From Anaerolineales bacterium (GTDB lineage Bacteria; Chloroflexota; Anaerolineae; Anaerolineales; Villigracilaceae), in the NCBI GenBank assembly GCA_025966435.1, contig JAICRQ010000016.1:1-18940 (forward strand): a DNA stretch of 18,940 nucleotides, written 5' to 3'. The number at the start of each line of letters is the position of its first letter. Positions within the stretch are counted from its first letter, which is position 1. Under the pieces are notes generated by a model. The model was not told the DNA's origin. It saw only the letters and a list, made by a program, of their open reading frames with translations, and searched no databases. This document shows positions 7,348-14,179 of the stretch, one piece after another. The translations under genes and the position numbers were made by a program.

Positions 7348-7372
7348 AGCAATCATGTACGACGTGATTGCT
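7348..7372. promoter_or_regulatory. Inverted repeat next to the Shine-Dalgarno of the beta-helix gene
   Basis: AGCAATCA at 7348-7355 and TGATTGCT at 7365-7372 form a perfect 8-bp dyad with a 9-base spacer. On the minus-strand message it lies only three bases upstream of the Shine-Dalgarno (7340-7344). It could be a repressor operator or an mRNA hairpin that affects translation. No binding protein can be named. Confidence 0.5.
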
Positions 7373-7470
7373 ATGTGGTCATAAAAGAAGATATGGATTC
7401 GTGGTATTTCGAACTCGTTGAGAACGAAAACGATGACCGGAGGTCAGTGCCCAATCTTATGCGGAATGGA

Positions 7471-7499
7471 TTAATACAACATGGGAGTCGGGTACAAAA
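7471..7499 (-). promoter_or_regulatory. Weak candidate promoter for the beta-helix gene
   Basis: Read on the minus strand, TTTTGT (7494-7499) and TATTAA (7471-7476) are separated by 17 bases. The -35 match is poor, and the implied leader would be about 130 bases long and would include the 7348-7372 dyad. Other placements are possible. Confidence 0.25.
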
Positions 7500-7639
7500 C
7501 TGTTTTCAGTTCTGTAAGCGTGATACTTAAGTCATGCTTTAGATAAGTTCTTCATGAAAAATTTAAAATAGTATTGCAAACGAATTGCAAATTCATTCCC
7601 ATACGCTATCGTTCAACTGTCCTCAGGCTGTCTGCTGCA

Positions 7640-7650
7640 TATGCTATACT
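7640..7650 (+). promoter_or_regulatory. Extended -10 element for the MFS gene
   Basis: TATGCTATACT is identical to the element before ywbE. TGC-TATACT ends eight bases before the ATG at 7659, with no Shine-Dalgarno between. No good -35 lies at the expected distance, as is common for extended -10 promoters. Confidence 0.5.
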
Positions 7651-7658
7651 CGCCGCGT

Positions 7659-8918
7659 ATGCATGTCCTCCGTTCCTTAAGACATCGTCCGTTTGGCTTG
7701 TTGTGGACGGGACAAACAATCTCACGTCTCGGTGACAGCCTCTATCGTATTGCTCTTTCATGGTGGGTGCTAGAGAAGACTGGTTCTGCAGTTGCCATGG
7801 GAACGGTGTTGATCTTTTCTCAAATTCCTCTCCTGTTGTTTTTGCTGATCGGCGGCGTTGTTGTGGACCGGCTGCCACGCATCCGTATTATGTTTGTCTC
7901 CGATGTGTTGAGCGGACTCGTGATTAGCTTCGTGGCTATTTTCTCGTGGCTTAACCTGTTAGAGATCTGGCATATTTACGTTGCCAGCATCATCTTTGGG
8001 TTCGTGGAAGCGTTCTTCTTCCCTGCCTATCAGGCAGTCATCCCAGGGATCACCCCTCCTGAACTATTGACAAGCGCCAACGCCCTTAATGGATTAAGTC
8101 AACGCCTTACGGGGATCGTGGGTCCGGCGCTTGGTGCCGCGCTGGTCGCCGCAGGTGGTACCTCCGTGACCTTTGCTTTGGACGCCCTCTCGTTCTTTAG
8201 TTCCGCCCTGTTTATCCTTCCCTTGCTTCGCCTGAACCTCGATCCGACTCAGAGGCAACCAGATACAACGGATGCTGCGAGCGCTCCGAAAAGCTCTGTG
8301 CGAGCTGCATTCAGACAGGGATTTGTGGATTTGCTTGCGGGTCTTCGACTCGTGATTCGCATCCCATGGATTTGGGTCACCATTCTGCTCTTCGGGTTTG
8401 TCAACATCATGGAAGCAGGTCCGCGCGCGGTGGCATTGCCCTTTCTCATCAAAGAAGACCTCGGTGCCGATGTGGAGCTTTTGGGTCTGCTTGGCTCCGC
8501 AACGTCCCTCGGTTTCGTGGTGGGCATGATCTGGCTTGGGCAGTACGTCCGCCTTCACCGGCGCGGGCTGCTGGCGTATCTTTCGGTTCTCGTGTCAGGA
8601 TCCGTGTTGCTGCCGTTTGCATTCCAACTGCCTGTTCCTGTTTTGGTTGCCTCGATGTTCATTGGTGGGATCGCCACGTCAGTCTTTGCCCTGATCTGGA
8701 CTCATACGCTTCAGGAAATGGTGCCGGGAGAAATGCTCGGACGCGTGTATTCCATCGATGCATTGGGCTCGTTCGTCCTGTTACCGATTGGGTTTGCCCT
8801 GGCAGGCTGGACAACAGAATGGCTCGGTGCGCCTATGGTGTTTTTAATTGGGGGAACCGGCGTCATCGTCCTTGTCCTGCTCGGTTTATCTCACCCCGCG
8901 ATTCGTAATTTGGACTAA
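7659..8918 (+). CDS. Major facilitator superfamily exporter (MFS_3/EntS-like)
   Basis: The 419-residue protein shows the hydrophobic pattern of a 12-helix transporter of the MFS_3 group that includes the enterobactin exporter EntS and related multidrug exporters. The N-terminus (RHRPFGLLWTGQTISRLGDSLYRIALSWWV) is characteristic of the group, and GGVVVDRLPRIRIM at about residues 66-79 is the loop 2-3 motif A. A conserved gap follows helix 6, with a charged cytoplasmic loop (about 195-225, DPTQRQPDTTDAASAPKSS). The likely job is proton-driven export of a small hydrophobic or siderophore-like compound; the substrate is unknown. The ATG at 7659 is preferred over an in-frame ATG at 7641, which would lie inside the -10 box. 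The downstream plsY-like gene starts two bases after the stop, so the two are probably co-transcribed. Confidence 0.9.
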   Translation: MHVLRSLRHRPFGLLWTGQTISRLGDSLYRIALSWWVLEKTGSAVAMGTVLIFSQIPLLLFLLIGGVVVDRLPRIRIMFVSDVLSGLVISFVAIFSWLNLLEIWHIYVASIIFGFVEAFFFPAYQAVIPGITPPELLTSANALNGLSQRLTGIVGPALGAALVAAGGTSVTFALDALSFFSSALFILPLLRLNLDPTQRQPDTTDAASAPKSSVRAAFRQGFVDLLAGLRLVIRIPWIWVTILLFGFVNIMEAGPRAVALPFLIKEDLGADVELLGLLGSATSLGFVVGMIWLGQYVRLHRRGLLAYLSVLVSGSVLLPFAFQLPVPVLVASMFIGGIATSVFALIWTHTLQEMVPGEMLGRVYSIDALGSFVLLPIGFALAGWTTEWLGAPMVFLIGGTGVIVLVLLGLSHPAIRNLD

Positions 8919-8920
8919 CC

Positions 8921-9523
8921 ATGGAAACCCTTTTCTCTTTTGTTTTTCCTCTCCTCGGTTATCTTTCAGGCTCACTCCCGTTTTCGGTCTGGGTTACACG
9001 TATGGCAAAAGGCGTAGACGTGCGGGATGCTGGTTCCGGACACGCGACGACCACGAACACGATCCGGCAGGCCGGGTTTGGCTGGGGCGCGCTGGTGGCG
9101 ATTTTGGATGTGGCAAAAGGCTTGATCCCCACACTTCTTGCTGTCCAGTATTCAAAGGAGCCGTGGGTGATCGTTCTCACAGCTGCAATGGGAGTGGTAG
9201 GGCACTGCTGGCCCCTCTTCGGTCAATTTCGCGGCGGTATGGGACTGGCGCCATTTGCTGGCGCATTGTTTGTTGTGAATTGGGTATCTGTATTAATTGG
9301 CTTGGGTTTATTGCTAGCTCTTCTTTTCACCCTCCGCCATGGCGCGCGTGCCGGCGTGCTCACAGGGGTTCTCATTGCCCCACTCTTCTGGCTCTTCAAC
9401 TTGCGCGGCCTGGAGTTTTGGATTGCGCTCGCCTGCGGCCTGGTCATTGCCTTTCGGTTTCTGATCGATTGGAATCGTAAATACCGCGAGCTCTGGCTGG
9501 ACCGGGAAAAGCCAGGCTCATGA
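8921..9523 (+). CDS. Divergent PlsY-like glycerol-3-phosphate acyltransferase
   Basis: The 200-residue membrane protein aligns by eye with PlsY, which transfers an acyl group from acyl-phosphate to glycerol-3-phosphate. Conserved features are an N-terminal GSLP (17-20), KGVDVRDAGSGH (30-41), DVAKG (63-67) and GHCWPLFGQFRGG (94-106). Hydrophobic segments correspond to the expected five or more helices. Key motifs differ from canonical PlsY: the first loop reads GSGHATTTN instead of GSGNxGxTN, and the second reads RGGMGLA instead of KGGKGVAT, so the usual Asn and Lys are replaced. The C-terminal motif is not clearly recognisable. It may be a paralogue with altered specificity or activity, so no gene symbol is given. 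The stop overlaps the DegV start by four bases (ATGA), and it follows the MFS gene by two bases. Confidence 0.85.
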   Translation: METLFSFVFPLLGYLSGSLPFSVWVTRMAKGVDVRDAGSGHATTTNTIRQAGFGWGALVAILDVAKGLIPTLLAVQYSKEPWVIVLTAAMGVVGHCWPLFGQFRGGMGLAPFAGALFVVNWVSVLIGLGLLLALLFTLRHGARAGVLTGVLIAPLFWLFNLRGLEFWIALACGLVIAFRFLIDWNRKYRELWLDREKPGS

Positions 9524-10356
9524 AACTTGGCATCGTCACAGATTCAACCTGTGATCTCCCGGGGTTCCTTGTCGAACAGCATGAGCTCGAAGTAGTTCCC
9601 TGCATTCTTGTCATGAACGGCAAGGAATATGTGGATGGAAAAGACATCACGCGGGAAGAGTTCTACAGACAATTGCCTTCGCTCAAGATGCAGCCGACAA
9701 CCGCCGCGCCTTCGATCGGTGATTTCGCCACTCGATACGATTCCCTCCTCACCCACGGCTGTGACCATATCCTGTCCATCCACGCGGCGGGCACGCTGAC
9801 CTCCATTCTGAACATCGCGCGGCAGGCAGCCAGTGAGTTTCCGGACCGAATCACCTGTATCGACAGCGCCTCTCTTTCGTTAGGGCTGGGTTTTCAGGTC
9901 CTCGCCGCCGCAGAAGCTGCTGAATCGGGACTGCCTGCGGCGCTCAACGCCATCGAGTCCACAAGGAAACGGCTTCGTGTCTTCGCCGCCCTGGACACCG
10001 TGGAATATCTCAAACGCAGTGGACGCGTCCCTGCGGCTGTGGCGATACTTGGCGATCTCTTGAGGATCAAACCCCTGGTTGACCTGATCAATGGGGAGGT
10101 CAAAGCGGTTAGTGCCGTACGCACTACAAGCCAGGCGAATGAGCGGATGTCCAGGTTTTTGCTGGAAGGCGGCTCGCTGGAAAAACTGGCGATCCTGCAC
10201 ACAGGCGCAGAAGCGCGCGCCAGGGGATTTCTGAATGGTTTGATGCAAAAAGCCAGCCAATCGGTGCCGCGCGATATTCTGATGGTTAACGTGACGACGG
10301 TCATTGGCACGCATGTGGGGCCGAATGGGCTGGGGTTTGCTGCAGTAGGGCAATAA
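9520..10356 (+). CDS. DegV/FakB-like fatty-acid-binding protein
   Basis: The 278-residue protein is a full-length DegV-family member. Seen motifs are IVTDSTCDLP at 5-14, TTAAPSIGDF at 60-69 (the TSxPS region), SIHAAGTLTSILNIARQA at 86-103 (the acyl carboxylate-binding SGT region), LKRSGRVP at 164-171, RIKPLVDLINGEV at 182-194 and the terminal GTHVGPNGLG at 263-272. DegV proteins bind one fatty acid between two domains, and FakB members present it to the FakA kinase for phosphorylation. No fakA is in the window. The overlap with the PlsY-like gene suggests acyl-phosphate supply to an acyltransferase, but that is inference from position. The start ATG at 9520 overlaps the previous stop and needs translational coupling. 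Confidence 0.93.
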   Translation: MKLGIVTDSTCDLPGFLVEQHELEVVPCILVMNGKEYVDGKDITREEFYRQLPSLKMQPTTAAPSIGDFATRYDSLLTHGCDHILSIHAAGTLTSILNIARQAASEFPDRITCIDSASLSLGLGFQVLAAAEAAESGLPAALNAIESTRKRLRVFAALDTVEYLKRSGRVPAAVAILGDLLRIKPLVDLINGEVKAVSAVRTTSQANERMSRFLLEGGSLEKLAILHTGAEARARGFLNGLMQKASQSVPRDILMVNVTTVIGTHVGPNGLGFAAVGQ

Positions 10357-10375
10357 ATACACAGAGTCTGGCACC

Positions 10376-10396
10376 CATGTCCCATCTTTCCACATG
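10376..10396. promoter_or_regulatory. Short dyad ahead of recG
   Basis: CATGT and ACATG form a 5-bp inverted repeat with an 11-base spacer, just before the recG -10 box at 10398. There is no T run, so it is not a terminator. It may be an operator, or chance. Confidence 0.25.
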
Positions 10397-10403
10397 ATAA
10401 AAT
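10395..10403 (+). promoter_or_regulatory. Extended -10 element for recG
   Basis: TGA-TAAAAT is an extended -10 ending six bases before the ATG at 10410, again with no Shine-Dalgarno sequence. No good -35 is seen at 17 bases. A leaderless recG transcript is implied, independent of the upstream operon. Confidence 0.45.
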
Positions 10404-10409
10404 TACTTT

Positions 10410-12950
10410 ATGCAGCCGTCTTTAGAAAAGTTACGCAAATTCTTCCGTCTTGAACACGAGAACGGATACAACAACATCGCCATTATCGGGGGACTCGCAA
10501 AAATGCTCGATTACTGGGAGGGCGACGCCCGCGCCGATGGAATTCAGGAAGAGGTAATCCAGGCCGTCATACAGAGGCTCCGCTCGTATGACGGGCTCAG
10601 CCCACAGTCCCGCGCGGATGCGCTCAGGGGCTTGTGGAAGAGGATCGGGGAAACTTATCCCGAAGCACAGCAAAAACCGAAGAACGGAACCTCGAATCGA
10701 CGTCACCCGACGAACAGTGTTGTAGAAGAGAAAAGCGAAGTTATCGAGCAGAGACCACGACCAGAGCCGCATCCGAGAGAATCTGTCCCTCGCGAAGTAC
10801 AAAGGCAGGAACGTCCCCAGCGCCCCGCGCCTCCGCCGCGCTCGGAGGTCACACCCGGTGCTAAGGCTTCCGGCACACCCGCCGCGCTCGACGCCAAGCT
10901 GACTGTCCTCCAGGGCATCGGTCCAAAGCACGCCGAAACCCTCGGCAAGCTCGGCATGCAAACGCTCGGCGACATGCTCTATTACTACCCGCGCCGCTAC
11001 GATGATTATTCCTCCCTTAAGCCCATCAAAGACCTGTTTTATGGCGAGCAAGTGACGGTGATCGGGACGATCCAGAGTGTGCATTCGCGCCCCATCCGCG
11101 GGGGCAAGGCAACGATCATCGAAGTGATTATTAGCGATGGGACAGCCGGTTTACGCTTATCGTTTTTCAACCAGCCCTGGCTGGCAAACCGCTTTAAGGC
11201 GGGGGATGCGATCTCTGTTTCAGGCAAGGTCGATCAATACCTGGGCAGGCTGGTGATGAACAGCCCCGATTGGGAGTCGGTTGAAGTGGAGAGCCTGCAC
11301 ACAAACCGGATTGTCCCGGTGTATTCTCTCACCGAGCGCATCACACAGAAGTGGCTGCGCAACGTCATGAAGCAGGTGGTTGAGTATTGGGCGCCTCGGG
11401 TGGTCGATGCCCTGCCGGAAAGCACGCGCATCTCGGCACACCTGCCGACTCTGCCAGAAGCGTTGATAAATATCCATTTTCCTGATTCGCAGGAAAAGCT
11501 CACAGCCGCGCGTGAACGGCTTGCCTTCGATGAGATCTTTTATCTGCAGATGGGGGTGCTCCGCCAGAAGATCGACTGGAAATCAGTGGAGGCACGGCGC
11601 TTCCCTGTTTCAGACGAGTGGCTGGATGCGCGTCTAAAAAGCCTGCCCTTTACTCTGACGAATGCGCAGCAAAACGCCCTCAAAGACATTCGCGCCGATC
11701 TCGACTCCGGCAAGCCGATGAACCGGCTCATCCAGGGCGATGTGGGCTCCGGGAAAACCGTCGTGGCGGCGCTGGCGGCTGCTATCGTTGCAAACAATGG
11801 CGCGCAAACAGCAATCATGTCGCCCACGTCCATTCTTGCAGAACAGCACTATCGTAATTTCACCGGCCTTCTCACCGGCGAAAACGGCACACTCAACCCG
11901 GGAGAGATCCGGTTGCTGGTCGGTGATACGCCTGAGCCGGAGAAGGACGTGATTCGGGCAGGCCTGGCAGATGGCTCCATCAAAATTGTGATCGGCACGC
12001 ACGCGATCATCGAAGAGCCGGTCGCGTTCCAGGAATTGCAGCTTGCCGTGATCGATGAGCAGCACCGCTTCGGCGTGGAACAGCGCGCCGCCCTCCGCAC
12101 AAAAGGGACAAACCCGCACCTGCTGGTGATGACCGCAACCCCGATCCCGCGTTCGCTGGCGCTCACACTGTACGGCGATCTCGACCTATCTGTCATCGAC
12201 GAAATGCCCGCAGGACGCATGCCTGTCAACACGTATGTGCTCAGACCTCAAGAGCGTGAACGTGCCTTCACCTTGCTGCGCGGGCAGATCACGGATGGCA
12301 AGCAGGCGTTCATTATTTATCCCTTGATCGAAGAGAGTGACAAAATCGAAGCACGTGCGGCTGTGGATGACTATGAAACGCTTTCAAAGGAAGTGTTTCC
12401 CGATCTGAAATTAGGCTTGTTGCATGGACGCATGCGTCCGCAGGAAAAAGACGATGCGATGCTCAAGTTTCGCGACAGGAAATATCACATCCTCGTTTCG
12501 ACGACCGTGATCGAAGTTGGCGTGGATGTGCCGAACGCCACGGTGATGCTCATCGAAGGAGCAGACCGGTTCGGTCTGGCGCAGCTGCACCAGTTACGCG
12601 GGCGTGTAGGACGCGGTTCCGATCAATCTTACTGTTTGCTGATCCCCACGCACGAAGATGCCGCAGAGAATGAACGTCTGCGCGCCATGGCAGAGTCGAA
12701 CGATGGCTTCGTGCTGGCGGAAAAAGATCTTCAGCAGCGCGGTCCCGGTGAGTTTTTGGGTACGCGCCAATCTGGGTATTCCAGTGGATTGCGCATGGCG
12801 AGCATTACCGACGTCAAATTGATCGAGAGGGCGCGGGTGCAGGCGCAAACGTTATTCGAACGCGATCCCTATTTGCAGCAGCCGGAACATGCCCTGCTGG
12901 CAGAAGCGTTTGGACGGTTCTGGGGCGAGGGTAAAGGGGATGTCAGTTAG
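10410..12950 (+). CDS. recG: ATP-dependent DNA helicase RecG with N-terminal extension
   Basis: RecG remodels stalled replication forks and branched DNA. The core is complete: a helix-hairpin-helix-like LQGIGPKHAETLGKLG (167-182) and YYYPRRYDDY (191-200) at the start of the wedge, an OB-fold wedge domain at about 205-300, Walker A GDVGSGKT (443-450), Walker B DEQH (549-552), motif III TATPIPRSLALT (575-586), HGRMRPQEKDD (672-682), and motif VI QLRGRVGRG (728-736), then the terminal GEFLGTRQSGYSSGLR. The protein is 846 residues against about 690 for E. coli RecG. The extra 155 residues are an N-terminal helical block (1-85), then a Pro/Arg/Glu-rich disordered linker. The ATG at 10410 follows an extended -10 box. 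The coaD gene follows 78 bases after the stop. Confidence 0.97.
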   Translation: MQPSLEKLRKFFRLEHENGYNNIAIIGGLAKMLDYWEGDARADGIQEEVIQAVIQRLRSYDGLSPQSRADALRGLWKRIGETYPEAQQKPKNGTSNRRHPTNSVVEEKSEVIEQRPRPEPHPRESVPREVQRQERPQRPAPPPRSEVTPGAKASGTPAALDAKLTVLQGIGPKHAETLGKLGMQTLGDMLYYYPRRYDDYSSLKPIKDLFYGEQVTVIGTIQSVHSRPIRGGKATIIEVIISDGTAGLRLSFFNQPWLANRFKAGDAISVSGKVDQYLGRLVMNSPDWESVEVESLHTNRIVPVYSLTERITQKWLRNVMKQVVEYWAPRVVDALPESTRISAHLPTLPEALINIHFPDSQEKLTAARERLAFDEIFYLQMGVLRQKIDWKSVEARRFPVSDEWLDARLKSLPFTLTNAQQNALKDIRADLDSGKPMNRLIQGDVGSGKTVVAALAAAIVANNGAQTAIMSPTSILAEQHYRNFTGLLTGENGTLNPGEIRLLVGDTPEPEKDVIRAGLADGSIKIVIGTHAIIEEPVAFQELQLAVIDEQHRFGVEQRAALRTKGTNPHLLVMTATPIPRSLALTLYGDLDLSVIDEMPAGRMPVNTYVLRPQERERAFTLLRGQITDGKQAFIIYPLIEESDKIEARAAVDDYETLSKEVFPDLKLGLLHGRMRPQEKDDAMLKFRDRKYHILVSTTVIEVGVDVPNATVMLIEGADRFGLAQLHQLRGRVGRGSDQSYCLLIPTHEDAAENERLRAMAESNDGFVLAEKDLQQRGPGEFLGTRQSGYSSGLRMASITDVKLIERARVQAQTLFERDPYLQQPEHALLAEAFGRFWGEGKGDVS

Positions 12951-13028
12951 GTAGTTGGATAGTGAGATGGTTCAGGCATGGAGAAGGCGACGACTACACT
13001 GTAAAACAAAGGAACTACGAAACGAATT

Positions 13029-13547
13029 ATGGTCAGAGCACTGTTTCCCGGGACGTTCGATCCCATCCATTTCGGTCATATCGATATTGCCTCACGCGCC
13101 TCACGGATGTTCGATGAAGTGGTGATGGCTGTCTATGACAAGCCATTGAAGTCATTGATGTTCTCGCCGGAAGAACGGATGGAGCTGGTCAAACAGGCGC
13201 TCGACGGGAACCCGAAGATCAAAGTGACAGGTTATAGCGGCCTGACCGTGGAGTTCGCGCGCCAGATCGATGCGCAGGTTATCGTGCGCGGCTTGCGCGT
13301 GTTTTCCGATTTCGAGCTGGAATTCCGCATGGGGCTGGCGAACCAGCGGCTTGCCAGCGACATCGAAACGGTTGCGTTCATCACAGCGGAGGAACACACC
13401 TTCCTTTCCTCCAGCACGGTCAAGGAAATCGCCTCCCTGGGAGGAGATGTCTCCAGCATGGTGCCTGCGCATGTGGATGAAGCCTTGAAAAAAAAAGTCA
13501 TGAATCTGGGTGATGGGCATGCGGTTCCGAACGCGTTACGGGATTAA
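13029..13547 (+). CDS. coaD: Phosphopantetheine adenylyltransferase
   Basis: CoaD adenylates 4'-phosphopantetheine to dephospho-CoA, the fourth step of CoA synthesis in the cytoplasm. The 172-residue length fits the family (about 160). Landmarks are the nucleotidyltransferase GTFDPIHFGH at 8-17 with the HxGH signature (His14, His17), the Lys/Arg-rich KPLKSLMFSPEER at 38-50, VRGLRVFSDFELEF at 87-99, and the SSSTVKEIA motif at 127-135. All catalytic residues seem intact. The start is the ATG at 13029, giving the usual short N-terminus before the FPGTFDP strand. A loose purine-rich AAAGGA lies at about 13008-13013, some 15 bases upstream, far for a Shine-Dalgarno. The short region before it (12951-13028) has no terminator, so recG and coaD may be co-transcribed. 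rsmD, a common neighbour, is absent here. Confidence 0.96.
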   Translation: MVRALFPGTFDPIHFGHIDIASRASRMFDEVVMAVYDKPLKSLMFSPEERMELVKQALDGNPKIKVTGYSGLTVEFARQIDAQVIVRGLRVFSDFELEFRMGLANQRLASDIETVAFITAEEHTFLSSSTVKEIASLGGDVSSMVPAHVDEALKKKVMNLGDGHAVPNALRD

Positions 13548-13589
13548 AAATGCGATAGAATAAGAACCATCCGTTTGACGGAGGCGTTT

Positions 13590-14087
13590 ATGGATATCCT
13601 GCAATTAATTGACCGGCTGGAAGAATTGTTCAACGAAAGCAAAAACTTTCCATTCACGAAAAACGTGATGGTGGATGAAGACCGCATGCTGGATATCATC
13701 GACCAGATGCGCATCGCCATTCCGGAGGAAGTGAAAAAGGCACAGCAGCTTCTCGGTCAACGCGACCGGGTGCTGGCGCAGGCGCAGGAAGAAGCGAATC
13801 GCACGCTTGAAATCGCCCGCCAAAAAGCCGATCAGCTTGTCGGAAAAGACATGGTCATACTGGAAGCACAGCGCCGCGCCGAACAGATTCTTGTGCAGGC
13901 GCGTGCCGAAGCCGATACCATCCGCGCTGGCGCCGACGATTACGTGATCGACAGCCTGACACAGCTCCAGGCAGAATTGGAGCAGATCGCCAACCAGGTC
14001 AACAACGGCATCCGTGCGGTTCGCGATGATCAGGCTCGACGCATGCCAGCTTCGTCGACTGTCTCGCAGCCTGTGGATAAGGAATAA
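13590..14087 (+). CDS. CoaD-linked coiled-coil protein of unknown function
   Basis: The 165-residue protein is mostly helix and strongly coiled-coil from about 45 to 145, with repeated Ala/Gln/Glu/Arg heptads such as AQAQEEANRTLEIARQKADQL. The N-terminus (MDILQLIDRLEELFNESKNFPFTKNVMVDEDRMLDIIDQMRIAIPEEV) resembles a conserved family found beside coaD in Clostridia and related phyla, often annotated as an ATPase or V-type ATPase subunit H/E-like protein from coiled-coil similarity. No Walker motif is present, so ATPase activity is not supported. A role in division or membrane organisation, as in DivIVA-like proteins, is possible but unproven. The ATG at 13590 has a strong Shine-Dalgarno GGAGG at 13580-13584, five bases upstream; a TTG at 13575 is upstream of that site and rejected. 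It lies 42 bases after coaD and ends before a terminator. Confidence 0.85.
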   Translation: MDILQLIDRLEELFNESKNFPFTKNVMVDEDRMLDIIDQMRIAIPEEVKKAQQLLGQRDRVLAQAQEEANRTLEIARQKADQLVGKDMVILEAQRRAEQILVQARAEADTIRAGADDYVIDSLTQLQAELEQIANQVNNGIRAVRDDQARRMPASSTVSQPVDKE

Positions 14088-14105
14088 AGTTAAGATAGCT
14101 ATGCC

Positions 14106-14120
14106 CGCAGTGCAACTGCG
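14106..14120 (+). repeat. Small perfect hairpin between the coiled-coil gene and its terminator
   Basis: CGCAGT-GCA-ACTGCG is a 6-bp stem with a 3-base loop, without a T run. It precedes the true terminator by about 15 bases and may help protect or fold the 3' end. Confidence 0.45.
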
Positions 14121-14133
14121 AGCATAACAGGAT

Positions 14134-14164
14134 AAAAACATCCCGCTCATAGCGGGATGTTTTT
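14134..14164. terminator. Bidirectional intrinsic terminator
   Basis: A perfect 14-bp stem (14134-14147 with 14151-14164) encloses a 3-base loop CAT. The GC-rich core CATCCCGCT is flanked by A5 and T5, giving a U tract on either strand. It serves the coaD operon (+) and the PBP gene (-), whose stop lies at 14180. Confidence 0.93.
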
Positions 14165-14179
14165 GTTCGAGTACTTGGT

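Larger units (their letters stand above)
7334..7658. other. 325-bp divergent intergenic region with several dyads
   Basis: This AT-rich stretch separates the beta-helix gene (-) from the MFS gene (+). No convincing coding sequence is present; a GTG-started 61-codon frame at 7345-7530 overlaps the dyad and has no recognisable product. It holds the 8-bp dyad at 7348-7372, a TCGTT-GAG-AACGA dyad at 7415-7427, TGACC-GGA-GGTCA at 7434-7446, the palindrome ACTTAAGT at 7525-7532, and ATTGCAAA twice (7573-7580 and 7584-7591) one helical turn apart. These look like regulator-binding sites for one or both genes. Confidence 0.55.

Noticed and set aside
7345..7530. A GTG-started 61-codon frame in the divergent intergenic region
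   Set aside because: It overlaps the dyad at 7348-7372, lacks a ribosome binding site and has no recognisable motif.
7641..7658. An upstream ATG at 7641 for the MFS gene
   Set aside because: It lies inside the -10 element and adds six residues before the conserved family start.
12951..13028. A regulatory RNA or terminator between recG and coaD
   Set aside because: The 78 bases show a G/T-rich stretch but no stable stem followed by a T run.
13575..13589. A TTG start at 13575 for the coiled-coil protein
   Set aside because: The strong GGAGG at 13580-13584 points to the ATG at 13590, which also begins the conserved N-terminus.
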